Of a stretch of DNA of 64,000 bases, positions 44,877 through 54,913 are shown piece after piece; the stretch's first letter is position 1, and the number at the start of each line of letters is the position of its first letter. The DNA comes from Paenibacillus nanensis (GTDB taxonomy: Bacteria > Bacillota > Bacilli > Paenibacillales > Paenibacillaceae). The stretch is taken from the NCBI RefSeq assembly GCF_003583765.1, contig NZ_QXQA01000009.1:124001-188000 (forward strand). The letters are read 5' to 3'. The position numbers and the translations under genes are program-made. The notes under the pieces are model-generated. The model was not told the DNA's origin and did no database searches. It was given only the letters and a program-made list of their open reading frames with translations.

Positions 44877-44879
44877 TCG

Positions 44880-45341
44880 TTATACCTCGATCTGCTCAAG
44901 CTGAATAATTTCGTTTTTGTTCAGCACTTCCGACAGATTCAGCATTATGAGCAGGCGTCCTTCCCCGAGCTTAGCGATGCCTCGCAAATACTTAGCTTTA
45001 ACGCCGCCCACAATTTCAGGAGGAGTATCGATATTGTCGGTGTCGATATCAATAACGTCATTCGCCGAATCGACGATAAAACCGACCTCCAAGTCGCCAA
45101 CGGCAACAACGATAATGCGGGACTGCTCGGTCGGCTCCGTCTGCTCCAGGTTGAAACGGCCTCTAAGATCAATTACCGGCACGACTACGCCGCGCAAATT
45201 AATGACGCCTTTGATAAAGGCTGCAGTCTTTGGAACGCGGGTTATCGGCAGCATTCTTTCGATTGTGCGGACTTTATCGACTTCAATCCCATATTCCTCC
45301 GCGCCAAGCGCAAATACGATAACCTTTAACTCTTCTCCCAT
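44880..45341 (-). CDS. cheW: Chemotaxis coupling protein CheW
   Basis: 153 aa. Links receptors to CheA. MGEELKVIVFALGAEEYGIEV, ITRVPKTAAFIKGVINLRG and VVPVIDLRGRFNL are family motifs. The start at 45341 has AAGGGGG 8 nt upstream; the longer frame overlaps cheA and is rejected. Starts 13 nt after the cheA stop. Confidence 0.96.
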   Translation of the reverse strand: MGEELKVIVFALGAEEYGIEVDKVRTIERMLPITRVPKTAAFIKGVINLRGVVVPVIDLRGRFNLEQTEPTEQSRIIVVAVGDLEVGFIVDSANDVIDIDTDNIDTPPEIVGGVKAKYLRGIAKLGEGRLLIMLNLSEVLNKNEIIQLEQIEV

Positions 45342-45354
45342 CGAAAAAACCCCC

Positions 45355-47415
45355 TTATTTGATAAGTGCGTTCGGATCAATAATTAACGCAACCTGACCG
45401 TCGCCCAGAATCGTAGCGCCGGAAACCGCATGGATGTTGGTCAAATATTTGCCTAATGTTTTTAGAACGATCTCGCTTTGGCCGATAAACTCGTCCACTA
45501 ATACGGCAGCCAGCTTGTCCCCTTTGCGGATGACGATCATTTCGGTCTCCGACTCGGCCGCATCGTTGTAATCCGGGGATTCCAGCACCTGACTCAAGGA
45601 GACGACAGGAATGATCGAATCACGGAACTTCGTCATGTGCGTACCGTGAACGTTCAGGATGCTGCTTCGCTGCAGGATGCCCGTCTCCACAATCGAAGTA
45701 AGCGGAATCGCGTATTTCTCGGAGCCCAGCTTGATGAGCATCGCCGAAATAATCGACAGCGTAAGCGGCAGCTGAACCGAAAACTTAGTACCTTTTCCAA
45801 ATTCAGATGTTACAACTACGTTACCGCCTAATGAAGTAATTTTATTTTTTACAACGTCGAGGCCAACGCCGCGTCCCGAAATATCGGAGATTTTATCCGC
45901 TGTACTGAAGCCCGGAGCAAAGATCAGCATATTAATTTCGTCGGGGGTCAGCTTCTTGCTCTCTTCCTCCGTAATTACGCCGTTTTTGATCGCTATGCTT
46001 GTAACTTTCTCTTGGTTAATGCCGGCTCCGTTATCCTCCACTTCAATGAAGACATGGTTGCCGCTGTGGAAGGCGCGCAGATGAATCGTTCCCGTCTCCG
46101 GTTTTCCCGCCGCAACCCGTTTTTCAATGGACTCGACGCCATGGTCGACGGAGTTGCGAAGCAGATGGACAAGCGGATCGCCAATCTCATCAATGACGGT
46201 GCGGTCTAGCTCCGTGTCCGCGCCTGAAATGACAAGATCGATTTTTTTGTCCAGCGATTTCGCGAGATCCCTAACCATACGAGGGAAACGGTTAAATACG
46301 GTATCAACAGGCACCATCCGCAGCTTCAGAACGATGTTTTGCAGATCCGAGCTGACTCTCGCCATATGCTCTACCGTTTCCGTCAAATCGGTGCGTTTTA
46401 CTTCGCTGGCAAGCTGTTCAAGCCGAACGCGGTCGATCAACAGCTCGCTGAACAGATTCATCAACATATCGAGACGGTCGATATCGACACGAATCGTTCG
46501 CGATGCCGCAGCGCCTTGTCCTGCAGCTGCAGGTTTTTTTGTCTGCCCCGCATCCCCGCTTTCTTTTGCTGCCGAAGCCGCTTCCGATGGCTTTGGCGGC
46601 GCTTCGACCGCTGCGGCAGCCGGCGCGGCCGTAAGCGAAGCTAGCGATTCCGGATCAAGAGGCGTAACTTGTACGGAGGCGATTTCAGAAATGCCGGAGA
46701 TTTGCTCGCGCAGCGTCTCCGCAGGCATTGTCGAAATTGTAAACACGGAGAAGGAACGGTCAAACTTTTCCTGCTCCAAATCTTGAACCGAAGGATCGGA
46801 TTTCACGATTTCGCCGTTTTGCTCCAAAAGATTAAAAACCATATAAGCGCGGGCCGCTTTCAGCACGCAGTTCTCATCGACCGTGACCTGGACAAAATAA
46901 GGCTCATGACCGCTGTCCATCGATTGTTTCAGGATGGAGGACTGGAATTCGTCAAGCAGCGCAGACGACGAACTTGAGGTTGCTGCCGACTGCTTCGCCG
47001 CGCCTGCCGGCGCTGCCCCTTCCCCGTTTTTATAGTCGCTTTTCAGAATCGTCTGAAGCGATGCGACGATCGACGTTACGTCAGCCTTGCCGGTGCCGCC
47101 GCCTATGATATCCTGTACCATGGCCTCGAGGGCATCAAGGCCTTTGAACAGCGTATCGAAAATAAAGCTGTCCATCTTCAGTTTGCTGTTGCGCACCAGA
47201 TCAAGCACGTTCTCCATTTCATGCGTTAAATGGGCCAAGTCCTCAAAGCCCATTGTCGCGGACATTCCTTTCAGCGTGTGAGCCGAGCGGAAGATCGCTT
47301 GCACAATGGTTAAATCCTCAGGGTCGTTTTCCAATTGGAGTAAATTTTCATTTAATGATTGCAAATGATCGTTTGATTCGTCGATAAACATGGACAAATA
47401 CGCGTTCATATCCAT
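45355..47415 (-). CDS. cheA: Chemotaxis histidine kinase CheA
   Basis: 686 aa. P1 HPt domain with phospho-His46 in FRSAHTLKGMSATMGF; P2 CheY/CheB-binding domain (about 165-260); Ala/Pro linker; P3 dimerisation (IRVDIDRLDMLMNLFSELLI); P4 ATPase with HLLRNSVDHGVE, VEDNGAGI, GFSTADKISDISGRGVGLDV and GKGTKFSVQLPLTLSII; P5 CheW-like domain at the C-terminus. AGGAGGTG precedes the ATG. Confidence 0.97.
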   Translation of the reverse strand: MDMNAYLSMFIDESNDHLQSLNENLLQLENDPEDLTIVQAIFRSAHTLKGMSATMGFEDLAHLTHEMENVLDLVRNSKLKMDSFIFDTLFKGLDALEAMVQDIIGGGTGKADVTSIVASLQTILKSDYKNGEGAAPAGAAKQSAATSSSSSALLDEFQSSILKQSMDSGHEPYFVQVTVDENCVLKAARAYMVFNLLEQNGEIVKSDPSVQDLEQEKFDRSFSVFTISTMPAETLREQISGISEIASVQVTPLDPESLASLTAAPAAAAVEAPPKPSEAASAAKESGDAGQTKKPAAAGQGAAASRTIRVDIDRLDMLMNLFSELLIDRVRLEQLASEVKRTDLTETVEHMARVSSDLQNIVLKLRMVPVDTVFNRFPRMVRDLAKSLDKKIDLVISGADTELDRTVIDEIGDPLVHLLRNSVDHGVESIEKRVAAGKPETGTIHLRAFHSGNHVFIEVEDNGAGINQEKVTSIAIKNGVITEEESKKLTPDEINMLIFAPGFSTADKISDISGRGVGLDVVKNKITSLGGNVVVTSEFGKGTKFSVQLPLTLSIISAMLIKLGSEKYAIPLTSIVETGILQRSSILNVHGTHMTKFRDSIIPVVSLSQVLESPDYNDAAESETEMIVIRKGDKLAAVLVDEFIGQSEIVLKTLGKYLTNIHAVSGATILGDGQVALIIDPNALIK

Positions 47416-47461
47416 TGTTCCGGCACCTCCTGTAGTATGATCCTTTACTTTCGATTCCTGC

Positions 47462-48811
47462 CTATATGAACACTGCGCTCACCAGCTTGGAAGCGATGCC
47501 CTGCAGCGGTAAAACGGTTTTGGCGGCGCCGCACTCAACAGCGGAGCGTGGCATGCCGTAAACAACACAGGTTTCTTCCGCTTCAGCGATGGTCGATGCC
47601 GCACCATGCTCGGCGAGAGACTTCATTCCTTTTGCGCCGTCACTGCCCATTCCCGTCATAATTACCGCATGTCTTTCCAGCTCCTTGAACGGAAGCAAGG
47701 ATTCGAACATGACATCGACCGAAGGGCGATGACCGTTCCGCTGCGGCGCTTCTGTCAGCTGGATCGCGTAACCCGCGTTATCCCTTGCCAACTCCATGTG
47801 GTATCCGCCAGGCGCAATGTACACAAATCCCGTCGAAACGCGCATGCCCTGCTCCGCCTCCACCACTGTTAAAGCGCTGAAGCTGTCGAGCCGTTGAGCT
47901 AGCGATTTCGTAAACTTAGGAGGCATGTGCTGAACGATAAGTACGGGTGCCGGAAAATCCCCGGGCAGCGAGCATACGACTTCGTGCAGCGCTCGTGGTC
48001 CTCCCGTAGATGTCCCGATGGCGACGAGGTGCTTAAACGATGCCGCGCTTCCCGCCTTTTTGCCCCCGGCTGCCGGCGGCTTGACTGTACCCTGTTTAAC
48101 CTCAGGCGGCTTTTGCTGATTCGCCGCCTTCGGTTTGATTTCGGTTTTTTTGTCCAAAAGGCCGGCCTTATCCTGCTTTACAGGTTTCGTGTTAGGGACG
48201 GCCGTCTTTGCAGCCAGCGGAGCTTTCGCTTTGGTTTTCAGCTCCCCAGACGGTTTATCCGGTGCTGTCGCAGGAGATGTAGTTCCCCTTGGTTTAAGTA
48301 TTTTGCCATTTTGAGTCTCCGGCAGCTCATTCTTTGATGGCGTCTTCGGTCGATATTCGACCGGCTCCCTTGTTTGAACGGAAGCGGCTGCCTCAGCTTT
48401 GACGCCGCGCCGCGCCTGCACCGCGGCACGCAGCTTCTCGATTAACTGCTCGCCAACGGTCACAATATCGCCGGAAGCCGGACTCGTTGGCTTTCGGATA
48501 AAATCAAATGCGCCGTATTGCAGCGCTTTGATCGTATCGCGGGTGTTGTCCTCACTTATCCCCGACAACATAATAATGGGGGTCGGTGTCGCTTTCATGA
48601 TGAGCTGAAGCGCCTCGATCCCATTCATCTTCGGCATCTCCAGATCCATTGTGATGACATCCGGCTTATGCTCTGCCGCGGCCGAAACCGCCTCGATCCC
48701 GTTGACAGCCGTAGCAGCTATAACAAATTGCTCATCTTGAAGGATAAGATCGCTTATTATTTTCCGCATAAATGCGGAGTCGTCCACAACAAGTACTCGA
48801 TATGGCGCCAA
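47462..48811 (-). CDS. cheB: Chemotaxis protein-glutamate methylesterase CheB
   Basis: 449 aa, longer than the usual 350-370. The receiver domain has the DD pair and phospho-Asp56 (ITMDLEMPKMNG). The methylesterase domain has IGTSTGGPRALHEV (Ser about 266), IVQHMPPKFTKSLAQRLD and MTGMGSDGAKGM. Between them is an expanded Lys/Pro/Ala-rich linker of about 110 residues (about 145-255). TTG start with GAGGTGG upstream. Between cheA and flhG as in B. subtilis. Confidence 0.95.
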   Translation of the reverse strand: MAPYRVLVVDDSAFMRKIISDLILQDEQFVIAATAVNGIEAVSAAAEHKPDVITMDLEMPKMNGIEALQLIMKATPTPIIMLSGISEDNTRDTIKALQYGAFDFIRKPTSPASGDIVTVGEQLIEKLRAAVQARRGVKAEAAASVQTREPVEYRPKTPSKNELPETQNGKILKPRGTTSPATAPDKPSGELKTKAKAPLAAKTAVPNTKPVKQDKAGLLDKKTEIKPKAANQQKPPEVKQGTVKPPAAGGKKAGSAASFKHLVAIGTSTGGPRALHEVVCSLPGDFPAPVLIVQHMPPKFTKSLAQRLDSFSALTVVEAEQGMRVSTGFVYIAPGGYHMELARDNAGYAIQLTEAPQRNGHRPSVDVMFESLLPFKELERHAVIMTGMGSDGAKGMKSLAEHGAASTIAEAEETCVVYGMPRSAVECGAAKTVLPLQGIASKLVSAVFI

Positions 48812-48837
48812 CCTAATCCCACCTCAATTCCAAAGGA

Positions 48838-49707
48838 TTATCTTGTCAGTCTGAATAATTTGGTTAAAAATCCTTTGACACCGCCGCTCTCGCCATCTGC
48901 CTGCGGAATCTCCAAAAATTGTTTGGCGATCCGAGTCAGCGCGACAGCCGCTTCGCTGTCCGGAAATGCAATGATGAACGGGACTTGCCGCTTCACCGCT
49001 TTGGATACATGGGGGTCATCCGGCAAAATGCCAAGTGTCGGAATCTCGTAATGGAGAAAGCGGCTGGCTACTAAACTAATCTTCTCGGCCGTCTCTCTTC
49101 CTTCTCTATAATCGGATGCGCGGTTGACGACTAGCCGGAATGAAATGCTCATATCCATGGCCTTGACCATTTTGATCAGCGCGTACGCATCCGTTATCGA
49201 AGTAGGCTCCGGCGTCGTGACAACGATCGTCTCTTGCGCGGACGATATAAATTTGACCGTCTCCTTGGATAACCCCGCTCCCGTATCAAACAAAATATAG
49301 TCGTATTCCCCGTGGAGCTTTTCAATCTCGGCAGCGAACCGGTTCAGCTGATCCTCCGATAGCTCAAGCAAATCCTTAAAGCCGGAACCGCCTGCAATAT
49401 AATGAAGTCCTTCAGGGCCGACGCTTATAATATCCCATATCGTTTTTTCATGCTTCAGCAAATGATAGAGACTGTATGGAGATGATTTGCCCATTAACAC
49501 ATCGATATTCGCCATCCCGATATCGGCGTCAAACACAAGCACCTTCTTCCCCAGCCTCTGAAGCGTGATCGCGAAGTTCAAGCTGAAGTTGGATTTGCCT
49601 ACCCCGCCTTTGCCGCTTGTAACAGTGACGATTCGCGTATCCTTTCGGTCTGTGCGATGCTCTTGTTGTCTGATCAGATTGCGCAGCGCTTCAGCCTGGT
49701 CATTCAT
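48838..49707 (-). CDS. flhG: Flagellar number regulator FlhG (MinD-like ATPase, YlxH)
   Basis: 289 aa. The deviant Walker A is TSGKGGVGKSN (residues 30-40), with VLVFDADIGMANIDVLMG and YDYILFDTGAGLSKETV. FlhG limits flagellar number and stimulates the FlhF GTPase; the N-terminal activator helix DQAEALRNLIRQ is present. Overlaps flhF by 8 nt. Confidence 0.95.
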   Translation of the reverse strand: MNDQAEALRNLIRQQEHRTDRKDTRIVTVTSGKGGVGKSNFSLNFAITLQRLGKKVLVFDADIGMANIDVLMGKSSPYSLYHLLKHEKTIWDIISVGPEGLHYIAGGSGFKDLLELSEDQLNRFAAEIEKLHGEYDYILFDTGAGLSKETVKFISSAQETIVVTTPEPTSITDAYALIKMVKAMDMSISFRLVVNRASDYREGRETAEKISLVASRFLHYEIPTLGILPDDPHVSKAVKRQVPFIIAFPDSEAAVALTRIAKQFLEIPQADGESGGVKGFLTKLFRLTR

Positions 49708-50938
49708 GCTCGCCGTCTCCTAACAGCTTATCCAGGTAAGCGTTCACCCGGAATCGCTCAATATCATCCGGCACATTCTGGCCGCTGGCCAAGTAGGTCG
49801 GATATAACTGATAGTTCAGGATCAAGTTCAATATGGCGCCGTAGACCGTTGTTTCGTCCAGCTTCGTAAAGAGCACTTTCCGTATGCCGTATTTGGTGAA
49901 TCTTTCGGCGATGATGGACATATCCGCCGTTTTGCCCGTTAAGCTCATCACCAATATCGTCTCGTTCGGCTCATTGGAATGCAGAAGGCTGATCACTTCG
50001 GATACATGAAGCTCGCTTCGAAAGTTGCGCCCTGCGGTATCCATCAAAATGAGGTCGCGTCCTTCCAGCGCCTTGTAGGCCTTCGGAAGATCCATCGGCG
50101 AGAAAACGACCTCCATCGGAACGTTCAAAATATTCGCGTACGTGCGAAGCTGATCTACGGCTGCAATGCGATACGTATCGGATGTGATGAACCCGACTTT
50201 TTTGCCCCGCTTAATGGTCTGCTCGGCAGCCAGCTTTGCAATCGTCGTCGTTTTGCCTACGCCCGTCGGTCCGACAAAATGCACAACCCGAGCTTCGCTG
50301 CTGATTTGGGCGTCCTTGCAATACGGCTGAAGCCAGCCGGCCATCATGCTGCGAGCCTCCCGCCATAGCTCGTCCCTCTCAAAGCTGCGATTCTCATGCT
50401 GCTGCGCTTCTTGGAGCGCATCCATCAGTTTATTGATCCATTCGTCATCAAGCTCTTGCTGCTTAAGCCTGTCCTTCAGCTGAAGCATCTCCTCTGACAA
50501 ATGATGCAGATCATTTTGCTGCTTCGTTAGCTTCACCATATATTCACGCAAATCGCGTATTTCATTAATAATGAACTGCTCGGTGTTCGATCGCCTCTCT
50601 TGGCTTTCAAACGTCCCGCGCGGCTCCTGCATGTGAGGAGGAGCAGGCGGCGGCTCCATGACCGTTGTGCTGCTTGCGCCGGATCGCTGAGCGGTTTGCA
50701 ATATTTGCTCGACGACCGCGTGAACCTCTGGAGGCGCTTTACGTGCAGGCGGCTCCGGCTTTGGCGGATTCGATTCGACAGCCGCGATGACTTCCATTTT
50801 CTTTTTGCGGAACATGCCCATAAATCCGCCTACCTTAATCTCCTTCGTATCCAGGATAACGGCATCCTTGCCCAGATCCGTACGGATTTTGGTAACCGCC
50901 TCCGGCAACGCGTTAACCACGTAGCGTTTTACTCTCAT
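49700..50938 (-). CDS. flhF: Flagellar biosynthesis GTPase FlhF
   Basis: SRP-type GTPase placing flagella. 412 aa. N-terminal basic segment (MRVKRYVVNALPEAVTKI), a variable linker with Pro-rich and coiled-coil parts, NG domain with FVGPTGVGKTTTIAKLA (about 226), TSDTYRIAAVDQLRTYA, LMDTAGRNFRS and FTKLDETTVYGAILNL. Overlaps flhA by 4 nt. Confidence 0.96.
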   Translation of the reverse strand: MRVKRYVVNALPEAVTKIRTDLGKDAVILDTKEIKVGGFMGMFRKKKMEVIAAVESNPPKPEPPARKAPPEVHAVVEQILQTAQRSGASSTTVMEPPPAPPHMQEPRGTFESQERRSNTEQFIINEIRDLREYMVKLTKQQNDLHHLSEEMLQLKDRLKQQELDDEWINKLMDALQEAQQHENRSFERDELWREARSMMAGWLQPYCKDAQISSEARVVHFVGPTGVGKTTTIAKLAAEQTIKRGKKVGFITSDTYRIAAVDQLRTYANILNVPMEVVFSPMDLPKAYKALEGRDLILMDTAGRNFRSELHVSEVISLLHSNEPNETILVMSLTGKTADMSIIAERFTKYGIRKVLFTKLDETTVYGAILNLILNYQLYPTYLASGQNVPDDIERFRVNAYLDKLLGDGEHE

Positions 50939-52965
50939 AGATTCACCACCCCTACGCTTTGTACTTCAATAGAAGGCTCGAGCTCACTGTAGGACAGCAC
51001 CGGCACTTCTTGCATCGTCCGCTCGATAATTTGCCGCAAATACATGCGAATCGTCGGTGACGCCAAGACGATCGGCTGCTGGCCGGATTGAAGCTGACGA
51101 TTCACATGCTCGTTCAGCTTCTGATAAATTTGCTGGGTAGAAACCGGATCTAGCGCGATATAGCTGCCGTGCTCCGTCTGTTGGACGGATTCCGCGATTT
51201 TTTTCTCTAGCTGCGGGCCAACCGTAATGACGCGGAGCGTGTCTCCGCCCGGTGAGAACTGCTGCGTAATTTGTCGGGATAAGGATTGCCGCACATATTC
51301 GGTCAAAATATCGGGATCCTTTGTATAGTGGCCATGATCGGCCAGCGTTTCAAATATGGTAACCAAATCCCGAATCGAAACCTTCTCCTTGAGCAGCTTG
51401 GCCAAAACCTTTTGAACATCCCCGATCGTCAGAATCGAAGGGATAAGCTCCTCGATCAAGGCTGGATACGACTCCTTGACGTTCTCTACCAGCATCTTCG
51501 CTTCTTGGCGTCCGATCAGCTCATGCGCGTGGCGCTTGATTGTCTCGGTCAAATGCGTTGCAACAACGGAAGGCGGGTCAACGACGGTATACCCGGATAA
51601 CTCCGCTCTTTCCTTCATCGCTTCGTCAATCCAGATGGCCGGCAGACCGAATGCAGGCTCCGTCGTCTCAATGCCGACGACCGATTCATCTTCGAAGCCG
51701 GGACTCATGGCCAAATAATGATTGAGGAGCAGATCGCCTCTGGCAACCGCGTTTCCTTTAATCTTAATGACATATTCATTCGGCTTTAATTGAATATTGT
51801 CTCTTATCCGAATGACGGGAACGACAAGTCCAAGCTCAAGCGCGCACTGCCTGCGGATCATAATGATGCGGTCCAATAAATCCCCGCCCTGCTGCGTATC
51901 CGCCAGCGGAATGAGGCCGTAACCGAATTCGAATTCGATCGGGTCCACTTGGAGCAGGCTGATGACGCTCTCCGGACTGCGGACCTCTTCGATTTGCTGC
52001 TCTTCCACCAGAAGCTCGTCTTGCTCCTGCTGCCTGACCAATCTCTTCTGCATCGTATACCCGCCAATTGCGAGGATGATCGCGAACGGCCAAGTGCTGA
52101 GGATACCGATAGGCGTCAAACCAAGCACGCCCACCGTGCCGGCAGCGACATACAGCATTTTTGGATAACGAAGCAGCTGGCCGGTAACGTCCTGAGACAG
52201 GTTTCCGTCAGAGGCCGCGCGCGTCACAATCAAGCCTGCCGCCGTCGAAATGAGCAGCGCGGGAATTTGCGCGACCAATCCGTCACCGATCGTAAGGATC
52301 GAGAACGTCTCCAATGCCTCTTGAAAGTCCATGCCATGCATGGCCATACCGACGATAAAACCGCCGATAAGGTTGATGATTAGAATAATAATGGTGGCGA
52401 TGGCGTCGCCTTTTACGAACTTGCTCGCACCGTCCATCGCGCCGTAGAAGTCCGCTTCACGTTCGATCTTGGATCTGCGCTCTTTAGCCTGCTGTTCATT
52501 AATAAGACCGGAATTGAGATCCGCGTCGATACTCATCTGCTTGCCCGGCATCGCGTCGAGCGTAAATCGAGCCGCAACCTCGGCTACCCGTTCCGAGCCT
52601 TTCGTAATGACGATAAACTGCACAACGACAAGAATGAGGAAGACGATGAAGCCGATTACGACTTCGCCGCCGCCCACCCAGCTGCCGAACGTCGCGATAA
52701 CCTCGCCCGCCTCGGCATGCGTCAAAATGCTTCGCGTCGTCGAGACGCTGAGCGCCAGACGGAATAGCGTCGTAATGAGCAAAAGCGACGGGAAGATGGA
52801 GAAGTCGAGCGCTTCTTTGGTGTTCATCGATACCAGCAGGATCATCAGCGCAATCGAGATATTTAGAATAAGCAGGATGTCGATTAGGAAGATCGGGACA
52901 GGAATAATCATCATGAGAACGATGCCGATGATCCCAAATATAATAAATAAATCTTTTGCTTTCAT
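50935..52965 (-). CDS. flhA: Flagellar export gate protein FlhA
   Basis: 676 aa FHIPEP protein. About eight membrane helices fill residues 1-310, with the FHIPEP loop (SVSTTRSILTHAEAGEVI; MPGKQMSIDADLNSGLI). The cytoplasmic domain binds export chaperones and ends near residue 676. GGAGGAGG precedes the ATG. A terminator-like hairpin lies between it and flhB. Confidence 0.96.
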   Translation of the reverse strand: MKAKDLFIIFGIIGIVLMMIIPVPIFLIDILLILNISIALMILLVSMNTKEALDFSIFPSLLLITTLFRLALSVSTTRSILTHAEAGEVIATFGSWVGGGEVVIGFIVFLILVVVQFIVITKGSERVAEVAARFTLDAMPGKQMSIDADLNSGLINEQQAKERRSKIEREADFYGAMDGASKFVKGDAIATIIILIINLIGGFIVGMAMHGMDFQEALETFSILTIGDGLVAQIPALLISTAAGLIVTRAASDGNLSQDVTGQLLRYPKMLYVAAGTVGVLGLTPIGILSTWPFAIILAIGGYTMQKRLVRQQEQDELLVEEQQIEEVRSPESVISLLQVDPIEFEFGYGLIPLADTQQGGDLLDRIIMIRRQCALELGLVVPVIRIRDNIQLKPNEYVIKIKGNAVARGDLLLNHYLAMSPGFEDESVVGIETTEPAFGLPAIWIDEAMKERAELSGYTVVDPPSVVATHLTETIKRHAHELIGRQEAKMLVENVKESYPALIEELIPSILTIGDVQKVLAKLLKEKVSIRDLVTIFETLADHGHYTKDPDILTEYVRQSLSRQITQQFSPGGDTLRVITVGPQLEKKIAESVQQTEHGSYIALDPVSTQQIYQKLNEHVNRQLQSGQQPIVLASPTIRMYLRQIIERTMQEVPVLSYSELEPSIEVQSVGVVNL

Positions 52966-52988
52966 GATGGATTCCTCCTCCCTTTAAA

Positions 52989-53005
52989 AAAGCGCGCCGC
53001 GCTTT
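52989..53005 (-). terminator. Terminator-like hairpin between flhB and flhA
   Basis: AAAGCGC-GGC-GCGCTTT forms a 7-bp stem overlapping the flhB TAA codon and is followed on the minus strand by TTT (a run of six T in all), 8 nt before the flhA ribosome site. A 3-nt loop is tight. In the middle of a long operon it probably acts as a partial terminator or mRNA end protector. Confidence 0.55.
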
Positions 53006-54095
53006 ACTTTCTACGGCCCTTCAATTTATATACATAGGCCAAAACCTCAGCTACTGCCTGGAACAGGTCGGCCGGTATGGTATCCCCTATCTCGGCCCTG
53101 TCGTACAGCGCTCTGGCCAGCGGTTTGTTTTCCATCGTTATGACGCCGTTCTCCTTCGCGATCTCTCGGATTCGCAAGGCGACATGATCTGCGCCTTTCG
53201 CCAATATCTTCGGCGCTTCCATGCTGGCTGCGTCGTATTTCAAGGCAATCGCATAGTGTGTCGGGTTTGTGATGACGACGTCCGCTTTCGGAACGTCCTG
53301 CATCATGCGCTGCAGCGCCATCTTGCGCTGCCTCTCGCGGATGCGTCCTTTGATAAGGGGATCGCCTTCCGTTTTCTTATATTCATCTTTGATGTCCTGC
53401 TTCGACATTTTGAGGCTTTTTTCATGCTCGTACTTCTGATACATAAAATCAAGGAATGCCAGCACCGCAAGTACGGCGCCGACTTCAAGGCCAAGTTTAA
53501 TCGTTAAGCTGGCCGTAAACGAGAACGTCGCTTCAAGCGGCATGCTCGAGAGCGTTAAAAGTCTGTCCCACTCGCCCACAATCGTCGAGTAGACCAGGAC
53601 GCCGATAATCGTAACCTTCAATATGCTCTTCAAAAATTCAACAAGGCTTCGCATCGAAAAAATCCGTTTAAAGCCTTCAATCGGATTCAGCTTGCTCAGC
53701 TTTAGCTTGAGAGGCTCCCCCGTCAGTAAAAAACCGAATTGCATGACGTTGCCGACCACGCCAATGACCAATACGATGGCGAAAATTGGGAGCAACATAA
53801 TCAGCATTTGCTGCGTAATATTAAGGAAAAGCTCCATCACATTTTCGGTCGTCAGCTCCATCGTGAGCCAATCCTGGAACAGGCCGCCGAACATCTCGTT
53901 AATACGCGCCTTGTAATAACCGCCTAACATGAGAAAGGAAGCGGAGACAAATAGTAAGATGAGTGCCGGGGACAAGTCGCTCGATTTCGCAACTTGACCT
54001 TTTTTCCTCGCTTCTTGGCGCTTCTTAGGCGTCGCTTTTTCGGTTTTCTCTTGGTTGAACAGCTGCAAGTCCAGCCTAAAGCGATACTTATGCAC
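53004..54095 (-). CDS. flhB: Flagellar export switch protein FlhB
   Basis: 363 aa. N-terminal LDLQLFNQEKTEKATPKKRQEARKKGQVAKS, four membrane helices, and the autocleavage motif NPTH (about residues 273-276, in VITNPTHYAIALKYD). Cleavage there switches export from hook to filament substrates. 12 nt after fliR. Confidence 0.97.
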   Translation of the reverse strand: MHKYRFRLDLQLFNQEKTEKATPKKRQEARKKGQVAKSSDLSPALILLFVSASFLMLGGYYKARINEMFGGLFQDWLTMELTTENVMELFLNITQQMLIMLLPIFAIVLVIGVVGNVMQFGFLLTGEPLKLKLSKLNPIEGFKRIFSMRSLVEFLKSILKVTIIGVLVYSTIVGEWDRLLTLSSMPLEATFSFTASLTIKLGLEVGAVLAVLAFLDFMYQKYEHEKSLKMSKQDIKDEYKKTEGDPLIKGRIRERQRKMALQRMMQDVPKADVVITNPTHYAIALKYDAASMEAPKILAKGADHVALRIREIAKENGVITMENKPLARALYDRAEIGDTIPADLFQAVAEVLAYVYKLKGRRK

Positions 54096-54107
54096 GTTCT
54101 TAGCCTC

Positions 54108-54902
54108 CTATTGTCCTTCAGGCGGACCCTGTACAATTCCGAACAGGCCTTCCAGCGAGTCGAACATAATGGAGAATAGCTTCTCGAATAACAACGCCAT
54201 ACTCGGCATCAGCAGAAAGACCAGGAACAGTCCAAGAATCAGCTTGAGCGGAACGCCGATGACGAACACGTTAAATTGCGGCGCGGTTTTGGTCAAAAAC
54301 CCTAAACCCAGGTCTGTCAGAAACATCGCGACAACTAGAGGCGCCGCGATCTGAAGAGCCAGCAAAAACGTATTCCCGAATACCCGGGTCAAATATTCAG
54401 TTAAGCTCCCGCTTACCATGCGGCTGAACAGATCGTTGTCGAGCGGCATCCATTGGTAGCTGTTCATTAACCCCGTTAAGAGATAATGATGGCCGTTCAT
54501 CATCAGGAATACGAGAAGCAGCAGCATGTACTTGAAATTGCCGAGCAGCGGCGCGGATACCCCCGTATGAGGATCCACCACGTTCGCCATCGCAAGTCCG
54601 ATCTGCATATCCATGAGCGACCCTGCCGTCTGCACCGCGGCAAAAAACAGATAAACAACAAAACCCATCATCAATCCGATTAAGATTTCTCTCAGCACGA
54701 TAAGCACATATTCCGCGTTCGGAACGATCGTTTGGCTCAAGCCGTAAGAGAAAAACACGATGAGGGATATAAAAAATCCTAACCCGATCTTAAACGTATT
54801 CGGCACCCCTCGCGAAGAAAAGACAGGCGCCACGACGAAAAATGCAGTAATTCGACAAAAAATAAGCAAAAAAATGGGGAAGCCTTCCACGATCGCGTTC
54901 AT
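54108..54902 (-). CDS. fliR: Flagellar export gate protein FliR
   Basis: 264 aa, about six membrane helices. ITAFFVVAPVFSSRGVPNTFKIGLG, GLMMGFVVYLFFAAVQTAGSLMDMQIGLAMA and AAPLVVAMFLTDLGLGFLTKTAPQFNVFVIG regions are diagnostic (read in segments). Between fliQ and flhB. Confidence 0.95.
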   Translation of the reverse strand: MNAIVEGFPIFLLIFCRITAFFVVAPVFSSRGVPNTFKIGLGFFISLIVFFSYGLSQTIVPNAEYVLIVLREILIGLMMGFVVYLFFAAVQTAGSLMDMQIGLAMANVVDPHTGVSAPLLGNFKYMLLLLVFLMMNGHHYLLTGLMNSYQWMPLDNDLFSRMVSGSLTEYLTRVFGNTFLLALQIAAPLVVAMFLTDLGLGFLTKTAPQFNVFVIGVPLKLILGLFLVFLLMPSMALLFEKLFSIMFDSLEGLFGIVQGPPEGQ

Positions 54903-54913
54903 TCACTCACAAC

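Noticed and set aside
45220-45265. SigD-type promoter (TAAA...GCCGATAA) inside cheW
   Set aside because: The two boxes are over 20 nt apart instead of about 15, and lie inside coding sequence.
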